64,000 nucleotides of DNA from Modicisalibacter sp049808615 (GTDB lineage Bacteria; Pseudomonadota; Gammaproteobacteria; Pseudomonadales; Halomonadaceae). Below the pieces are notes generated by a model. That model was given only the letters and a program-made list of their open reading frames with translations. It was not told the DNA's origin and searched no databases. Below, in pieces: positions 60,101 through 64,000 of this stretch. Location: positions 1 to 64,000 of the forward strand of contig NZ_JBNCAN010000010.1 of the NCBI RefSeq assembly GCF_049808615.1, written 5' to 3'. Position 1 is the stretch's first letter. Each line of letters opens with the position of its first letter. The position numbers and the translations under genes were made by a program.

Positions 60101-60345
60101 ATGCCGCCAACCAGCCAGGGCCAGACAGCATCGGCCCTGGCCACCACCGCCTCTGTGGCGGCTGAGGCGGCGTTCGCGGGATTGATGTCGCCCCTGTCCG
60201 CATCCCAGAAACCACGAGCCTCCAGCCACGCCTGGAGCGCTTCTGGCCCCATGGAGTAGAAGGCCACCATGCCAGCGAGGCTGTAGAAGACCGTCAGGGC
60301 AATGACGGATCGCAGGAGAGTCGAGCGATAGCCCATCAGGCTCAT
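57193..60345 (-). CDS. Membrane-anchored HD-domain transfer-region protein with iteron-encoded repeat tail
   Basis: The protein has 1050 residues. Two hydrophobic segments (about 12-30 and 74-97) anchor it. Residues about 120-470 hold an HD-type domain (TTLLEHHLGVMDQAF, then LAAAAHDIGKTISH, AVKYEHSPSKMP) followed by a winged region. The layout recalls MobH/TraI_2 relaxases of SXT-type elements, but membrane anchoring is atypical, so relaxase activity is only a possibility. Residues about 505-985 are a low-complexity tail with 23 GG(D/N)xAP(K/E)-type heptads arranged in larger repeats that also contain DASWLLEDDDSASTAPASGG. The DNA of each heptad is the oriV iteron read on the opposite strand. 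A backbone palindrome lies within the HD region. It overlaps the M48 protease gene by 4 bp. Confidence 0.75.
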   Translation of the reverse strand: MSLMGYRSTLLRSVIALTVFYSLAGMVAFYSMGPEALQAWLEARGFWDADRGDINPANAASAATEAVVARADAVWPWLVGGMGVGTLIVLMVVLVGRVVRRYRAKSRGEFRGMDLTITSMPTPDPVKFKPIKAQLAGDVPRHHLPLIHQLLGYLQAHPDAYCGDGHGTTLLEHHLGVMDQAFEYEGADPLLPLAAAAHDIGKTISHAKLDGEWVRLSPHDKEGGRLLPKFPAWWELPDDERAILLLAVKYEHSPSKMPRTFPGLTDKGLRRASTLLQQLREIDGLTTRTEKSKVLESVDVEELAIDAFLRVIPLVPYQVKGLAKGVKAAGFRVGDRLYLSEPMIREAALTKLGQGVAEALGGGYRAPGKTGQFTQILLKALHDRGWLVTEAEGVPDGSETSKTWTLPADQALWRVRSGIIEFRGMIAVELPEEHHGLYPRETAYEVTVIGPLRSSAGSGVVPTADSGKREERAQIPKGIPASEVCEVSLFASSQPGGDAGKVESSACGGDVAPKGEEPAPSKAQKDSPPWLLENDDSASTASVSSGDTAPKDGPVGGDAAPKGEQAAGAGGISAQDEASKSDVSWLLDDGFEDAAPPVSGGNAAPKDGPVGGDVAPKGEQAADAAGEPTPKHDASWLLEGDDSASTAPASGGDAAPKDDSIGGDAAPKEAAAAGGNAAPKDDPIGGDVAPKGEQAADAAGAPSPEPAPKHDASWLLEDDDSASTAPASGGNTAPEDEPVGGDVAPKEAATAGGDAAPKEDPVGGNAAPKGEQAADAAGKPTPEQASKDDASWLLEDDDSASTAPASGGDAAPEEAVAAGGNAAPKDDPVGGNAAPKGEQAADAAGAPSPEPAPKHDASWLLEDDDSASTAPASGGNTAPEDEPVGGDVAPKEAATAGGDAAPKEDPVGGNAAPKGEQAADAAGKPTPEPAPKNDASWLLEDDDSASTASASGGDAAPEEAVAAGGNAAPKDDPVGGNAAPKTVLAEEGAQEAGAKLSPIERRLQKRRAKAKKASASHSSGSASQAGSDNGAGAKGKRAKAEVAGPPKLFS
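57405..58824 (+). repeat. Iteron cluster C inside a coding sequence, 23 copies
   Basis: Plus-strand copies of CGGTGCAGCRTTCCCACC lie in the antisense strand of the HD-domain gene, all in the same frame relative to the protein (GG-D/N-A-A-P-K). The 19-mer CAGCGTTCCCACCTACCGG occurs both here (from 57411) and in cluster B (from about 34488). Variants (GCAACATCCCCACC, GCAGTATTCCCACC) also occur in both places. Confidence 0.92.
59722..59735. repeat. Backbone palindrome copy 7
   Basis: A perfect TTTCGCATGCGAAA within the HD-domain part of the coding sequence. Confidence 0.75.
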
Positions 60346-61124
60346 ATCATGCGCTCCAGACGCCGAATCCGCCGATAGGTGGGCGGGTGAGTGGAGAAAA
60401 GCCCCCAGCTGGGTTCGAGGCCAGCTGGCAGGCGGCTTAGGAGATAGCAGCCGGCCACCGCCGTGGTGGCGCGTGCGGCATCGCTGTCAGCGCGATACTC
60501 CATGAGGCGCCCCAGGTGCCGGTCAAGCGCCTTGAACAGCCACAGCGCCAGCCGCAAGCCCAGGAAGGCGACGTTGTAATAGAGGCGGCTGACCAGCCCC
60601 AGGACAGGCACGGGACGCAGCAGCGTGTGAATCACCAGGGCCACACGGAGCGCCAGCCGCAGGATGAGGTGCTGGGTCCACCACCAGAGATTGGCCGAGG
60701 CATCCCCCCGGCGCAGGTGCGATCGCTCGTGCGCCAGCAGCCAGTCAAGCTCTGCCTTGGGCAGGTTCAGGGCAGCCCGCGTCAGAATGACCACCCCACC
60801 CGTGGGGCTCGGCATTGCATAGGCCTGAAGGGCAGGGGACTCGTAGACCCAGACCCGATCGGCCAACTCGCGAGCCCCAGGGAACAAGCGGCCAACCCGA
60901 TAGCTGGCTGGCGCCAGCCGATACCCTAGCCAAGCGAGGACGGACACGGCGGCTCCCGCCAGAATGGCGCCTTGGGCCAGGGTGTGCGCGACGGCCATCT
61001 CGCCCGGGGGGCGCAGCAGCTCAAGGGGCACCCCGATGAAGACCACCACGGGCAGCACCACCATGATCGAGTAGCCCACCGCACCAGCGAGACACGCCGA
61101 CAGGGCGGACAGAAGCGCCAGCAC
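60342..61124 (-). CDS. M48-family membrane metalloprotease
   Basis: This HtpX/Ste24-like zinc protease has 260 residues. Zinc motif HExxH is HERSH in LLAHERSHLRRGDASAN (about 130-146); a downstream Glu in MEYRADSDAAR fits the third ligand. Two N-terminal hydrophobic segments (about 1-33, 46-68) and two after the zinc motif anchor it in the membrane. It is placed between traC and the HD-domain gene, coupled to the latter. A role in processing or quality control of transfer proteins is inferred from position. Confidence 0.88.
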   Translation of the reverse strand: MLALLSALSACLAGAVGYSIMVVLPVVVFIGVPLELLRPPGEMAVAHTLAQGAILAGAAVSVLAWLGYRLAPASYRVGRLFPGARELADRVWVYESPALQAYAMPSPTGGVVILTRAALNLPKAELDWLLAHERSHLRRGDASANLWWWTQHLILRLALRVALVIHTLLRPVPVLGLVSRLYYNVAFLGLRLALWLFKALDRHLGRLMEYRADSDAARATTAVAGCYLLSRLPAGLEPSWGLFSTHPPTYRRIRRLERMI

Positions 61125-61133
61125 CAGCCAACC

Positions 61134-63746
61134 CTACCCTTGCCCTTCGGCAAGCATGCGGATGGCCTCTTGCGTGCTGTGGCCCGCCTCGGTGAGCTTC
61201 ATCAAGCGAGCCTGATCCTTCGGGTTGGTCGAGTAGAGGAAGTACGAGTAGGGGTCGACCACAAACCGGAAGAGACCACCGCCGCTCTCGTGCTTGACGA
61301 ACACCTCGGAGTAGCCCGCCCCGGGCTTCACGCCTCGCAACATGTCGAACAGGAACTCATCCTCGCCGCCCAGCTTGCCGTTCTTCTCGGCATAGTCCAG
61401 CGAGGGGCCGGACTGCTTGAGCACGAACGTCCAGGGCGCGTTATCGAAGGCGGCCTGGGCTGCCGGCGAGAGGTCGGTATCCTTGAAGCCCTGGGTGATA
61501 AAGCCGGCACTGCCGTAATACTTACGGATACGGCGGAACGCGGTCTCGATGAACTTGCCGCTCTTGGGGTCCGCCAGCAGATCCCAGGCCTCATCGATCA
61601 GCATCATCTTCGGGATGTTGCGGGGGCGCAGGTACATGTCCCGGGTGGTCCGCGCCATCAGCAGCGTCATCACCACGTTGCGCAGCTCACGGTCGACGTT
61701 CAGCTCTTCCAGCTCGAGGATCGTGAACTCGTTGGAGAGGTCCAGCTGAGGCTCGCCGTTGAACCAGGCGGCGTGGCGGCCGACCGCATAGGGCTCCAGC
61801 TGCAACGCGATGTTCTTGGCCACCCGATCACTGTCTGCCCGCTCCGCCAGCCACTGGTAGACGTGCTTGGTTTCCATGACATCACCATGCCTGTCATGAC
61901 TCTCCAGGATGGCTTTCTCGATCAGCTGGTACTCGTAGTTGTCCGGCTCCCCAAGCGGGAAAGCCATCTGCGAGATAGCATCCTTGAGGACCGGGATCAT
62001 CTCAGCGATCTCGCTGCCCCCGTCATCATCATCGAAGCGCTGTTTGCCGCGGATGCCCCAGAAGGGGTTGAGAGACACCGGGTAGTTGGGGTCGAAGCGC
62101 AGCTCCTGGCCGCCCAGCAGCTCGCACAGCTCCTTGTAGGAGCCGCCCACGTCGATGATCCGCACCACGCCATCCCGACAGCGCATGTCGGTGACGAACT
62201 CGTTGGCCAGGAACGACTTGCCCGCGCCCGAGGTCGCGATGACCGAAAAGTTGTAGGAGGTCGCTGAGTCGAAAATGTCGATGCACGACATTTGCCCCCG
62301 GCGCGATACCAGCAGCAGGCCGTTGGCATAGAGGTATGGGTTGCCCTGGGGGTCTTTGCGGACCACCGGGCCATTGCCGCCCCAGTCGCCCTGACAGATC
62401 GACGCACAGGCCCCGTTGAGACTCGAGACCATCTGCGCCCGCTGGAGGCCCGAGGTTGGCTTGTCCATGCGCGGGTTGTAGCCCCAGGGGAGCGAGGACA
62501 ACCAGATCGGCAAGGTGATGTAGCGCTCACGGGACGCCCGGAACCCAGCCTTTCGCCACAGCGAAGAAACGTAGTCGGCATCCGAGGCCGCACGCTCGGG
62601 CTCCGTGATGATGTTGATCCCTGACCACATGCGCACCGGGCAGTAGCTCGAGCGAGTGTCATTGAGCAGCTGCTGGGTATCCCGGCGCCGTGTGAACAGG
62701 TGGGGCATCATGCCCTTGTACCACTCGGAATCGCTCATGCACTGCTTGGAGATCATCCCCATGCGCATGGTGATGTCGTTTCGCGCCTTCTCGGTCGACG
62801 GCTTGTAGATCGTGGTGTGCATCCAGTAGGCCGGCGCGATCCGGTCGGTGGCCGACTTCAGCTCGCCCAGGAGGTCGCCCGTCATGTAGAGCCGCAGGTA
62901 GTCCGGGTAGGTGTCGATGGTGATCGGCACCACGTCGACTTCGCGCTCGTCATCGCTGAACTGGATGGCGCCAGACGACTTCACGCGGATTCGGGTCCGC
63001 TTGTCGAAAATCGAGTCGACAAAGCTCCCATCCTCCTCCTCGAGGCGCTGAAGCTCACCCGGGACCATCTGCGGGTTAGCGATCCGGCGCAGCACGCGCC
63101 GGGCACCCAGCTCGTTCATCAGCGCAGGGCCAAGGCCCATAGACGCGAAGGCCCCCTGCACCGACTGGCGAAACTCGTCGCACATGTGGCGCCAGGAGCG
63201 GATCTCTTCCGCGTGCTCCGGGTCACCGTCGAAGGTCATCGTGAAGAAGGCGAAGTAGTGAACCTCGCGAGGGTACAGGCGCTCGTTCGGCAGCAAGCTC
63301 TTGTTGTTGGCCGCAGCATCGAGCATGTGCTGGCTGCGCCGCTCCACCAACTCCTTGAGCATGGGGTCTTTGCAGTAGCGCAGCCGCCGTGTCTCCCAGG
63401 TCTGGATGCGGTCCTCGATGGCCGGAGAGCTGTGCGCGACGAACTGAATCACCGTGTCAGCTGGCGCCCGGGTAATCAGCGACTCGATCTGCTCCTCGAT
63501 GTCCTTGCCGGCGACCATGAGCGGGGAGAACTGGATGCCAAACCCCAGCTGAGGGTGCTTGCCATCGTCCCTAACACAGTAGCCATCCTCGTAGTCGAGG
63601 TAGGGCAGCAGGGTGGCCGGGTCATCCCGCTCGGTCAGCGCCTCGGCCGCCTGGAGAGGGAGAGCCCGGTCTCCGTAGTCCGGTGCCCCCTGCTGGATCA
63701 TGCGGCGCAACTGGTGCCGCATGCGGGTCATCGCAGTGATCTTCAT
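61134..63746 (-). CDS. traC: F-type conjugation ATPase TraC (VirB4 family)
   Basis: This is the ATPase that energises pilus assembly and type IV secretion. It has 870 residues from the ATG at 63746 (F TraC: 875). Walker A is VIATSGAGKSFLANEFV in the second half, Walker B is KMMLIDEAWDLLADPKSG. Family blocks such as YANGLLLVSRRGQMSCIDIF, QGDWGGNGP and AGFITQGFKDTDLS are characteristic of F-type TraC. It starts one base after the stop of the upstream gene. It defines the transfer system as F-like (MPF-F). Confidence 0.95.
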   Translation of the reverse strand: MKITAMTRMRHQLRRMIQQGAPDYGDRALPLQAAEALTERDDPATLLPYLDYEDGYCVRDDGKHPQLGFGIQFSPLMVAGKDIEEQIESLITRAPADTVIQFVAHSSPAIEDRIQTWETRRLRYCKDPMLKELVERRSQHMLDAAANNKSLLPNERLYPREVHYFAFFTMTFDGDPEHAEEIRSWRHMCDEFRQSVQGAFASMGLGPALMNELGARRVLRRIANPQMVPGELQRLEEEDGSFVDSIFDKRTRIRVKSSGAIQFSDDEREVDVVPITIDTYPDYLRLYMTGDLLGELKSATDRIAPAYWMHTTIYKPSTEKARNDITMRMGMISKQCMSDSEWYKGMMPHLFTRRRDTQQLLNDTRSSYCPVRMWSGINIITEPERAASDADYVSSLWRKAGFRASRERYITLPIWLSSLPWGYNPRMDKPTSGLQRAQMVSSLNGACASICQGDWGGNGPVVRKDPQGNPYLYANGLLLVSRRGQMSCIDIFDSATSYNFSVIATSGAGKSFLANEFVTDMRCRDGVVRIIDVGGSYKELCELLGGQELRFDPNYPVSLNPFWGIRGKQRFDDDDGGSEIAEMIPVLKDAISQMAFPLGEPDNYEYQLIEKAILESHDRHGDVMETKHVYQWLAERADSDRVAKNIALQLEPYAVGRHAAWFNGEPQLDLSNEFTILELEELNVDRELRNVVMTLLMARTTRDMYLRPRNIPKMMLIDEAWDLLADPKSGKFIETAFRRIRKYYGSAGFITQGFKDTDLSPAAQAAFDNAPWTFVLKQSGPSLDYAEKNGKLGGEDEFLFDMLRGVKPGAGYSEVFVKHESGGGLFRFVVDPYSYFLYSTNPKDQARLMKLTEAGHSTQEAIRMLAEGQG

Positions 63747-63747
63747 C

Positions 63748-64000
63748 TCACTCCTCCGGGACGATCTGCATTTGCGGCTGGATGCGGTTCGGGTTCGGCT
63801 GGCGCCCACGCCCCGCAGGCGCAATGTGCAGCTCGCCTGGCGCAGGCCCGATCATGCCGGCGCCGACGCCTGCCTCGCGCAGCTCGCCATAGCGCCATGA
63901 ATCGGGAAGGGTGACGTAGAGGTATTCGCCAGAGCGGAGAATCCCATCGTCACCGCGCCACGGGGCTACCCAGATACGCACGGGCTTGCCCGGTTGGTAT
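63748..64000 (-). CDS. traV: TraV-like conjugation lipoprotein, C-terminal part
   Basis: The frame enters from the right edge and ends at 63748. Visible residues include VRIWVAPWRGDDGILRSGEY and LYVTLPDSWRYG, resembling the end of F-type TraV (an outer-membrane core lipoprotein), which in that family reads RIWIAP, an acidic stretch, then a V/YVEV strand. The lipobox and N-terminus lie outside. Position directly before traC is the F-type order. Confidence 0.65.
   Translation of the reverse strand, partial: YQPGKPVRIWVAPWRGDDGILRSGEYLYVTLPDSWRYGELREAGVGAGMIGPAPGELHIAPAGRGRQPNPNRIQPQMQIVPEE

Noticed and set aside
63708..63726. Another CGCATGCG word near the traC start
   Set aside because: Only the 8-bp centre matches; the TTT and AAA flanks of the backbone palindrome are missing.
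60972..63914. Long plus-strand frames (431 and 404 residues) opposite traC and the M48 gene
   Set aside because: Shadows of well-recognised minus-strand genes.

Overview
The window looks like part of a large conjugative plasmid, or plasmid-borne island, from a Gammaproteobacterium. It most resembles halomonads or related marine Oceanospirillales. This is inferred from gene families (TRAP transporter, MvaT-type H-NS protein, RdgC, DsbC, F-type transfer genes, Tn7-type transposition genes) and high GC content, not from a marker gene. No rRNA or tRNA was recognised.

Left part (1-29264). Decayed insertion sequences (IS110, IS3 and IS21 types, 1-1500) precede a TRAP transporter (1877-4820) linked to an amidase and a DUF1989 protein (5011-6920). 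A catabolic block follows (7134-17750): beta-ketoadipyl-type thiolase, ETF-ubiquinone oxidoreductase, EtfA/EtfB, a class III CoA-transferase, a PaaH-like 3-hydroxyacyl-CoA dehydrogenase, an enoyl-CoA hydratase, a divergent IclR regulator and an acyl-CoA dehydrogenase. Together these can activate a medium-chain dicarboxylate such as adipate, beta-oxidise it to succinyl-CoA plus acetyl-CoA, and pass the electrons to ubiquinone. After that come a LeuE-like exporter, a group II intron 3' remnant, an isochorismatase-fold hydrolase and a GlxA-type AraC regulator. Then comes a complete tnsABCDE set (21514-29148), whose catalytic residues fall at almost the same positions as in Tn7. The transposon right end, with three tandem 20-bp TnsB-type sites and a Tn7-like TGTGGG terminus, is visible at 29198-29264. 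It truncates a plasmid nuclease gene. Everything to its left may be transposon cargo, but the left end was not found.

Right part (29265-64000), the plasmid backbone. It holds kfrA with an 18-bp-arm operator, ardC, radC, an oriV with about 32 iteron-like repeats in 2.1 kb, a RepA-type initiator in operon with an MvaT-like silencer, a tyrosine recombinase module with two paralogous small proteins, parAB, rdgC, a run of small plasmid genes, dsbC, trbI, ssb, a type III restriction-modification pair, and F-type transfer genes (an HD-domain membrane protein, an M48 protease, traC, and the end of traV at the window edge).

Three repeat systems tie the backbone together. First, the oriV repeat recurs 23 times in frame inside the HD-domain gene 22-25 kb away, where it encodes GG(D/N)xAP(K/E) peptides. 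Second, eleven genes (ardC, radC, rdgC, ssb and small genes) share a promoter/leader block with a hairpin whose sequence varies while its pairing is kept. Third, a 14-bp palindrome, TTTCGCATGCGAAA, occurs five times perfectly and twice with one mismatch. One perfect copy sits at the parAB promoter, so it is a good parS candidate.
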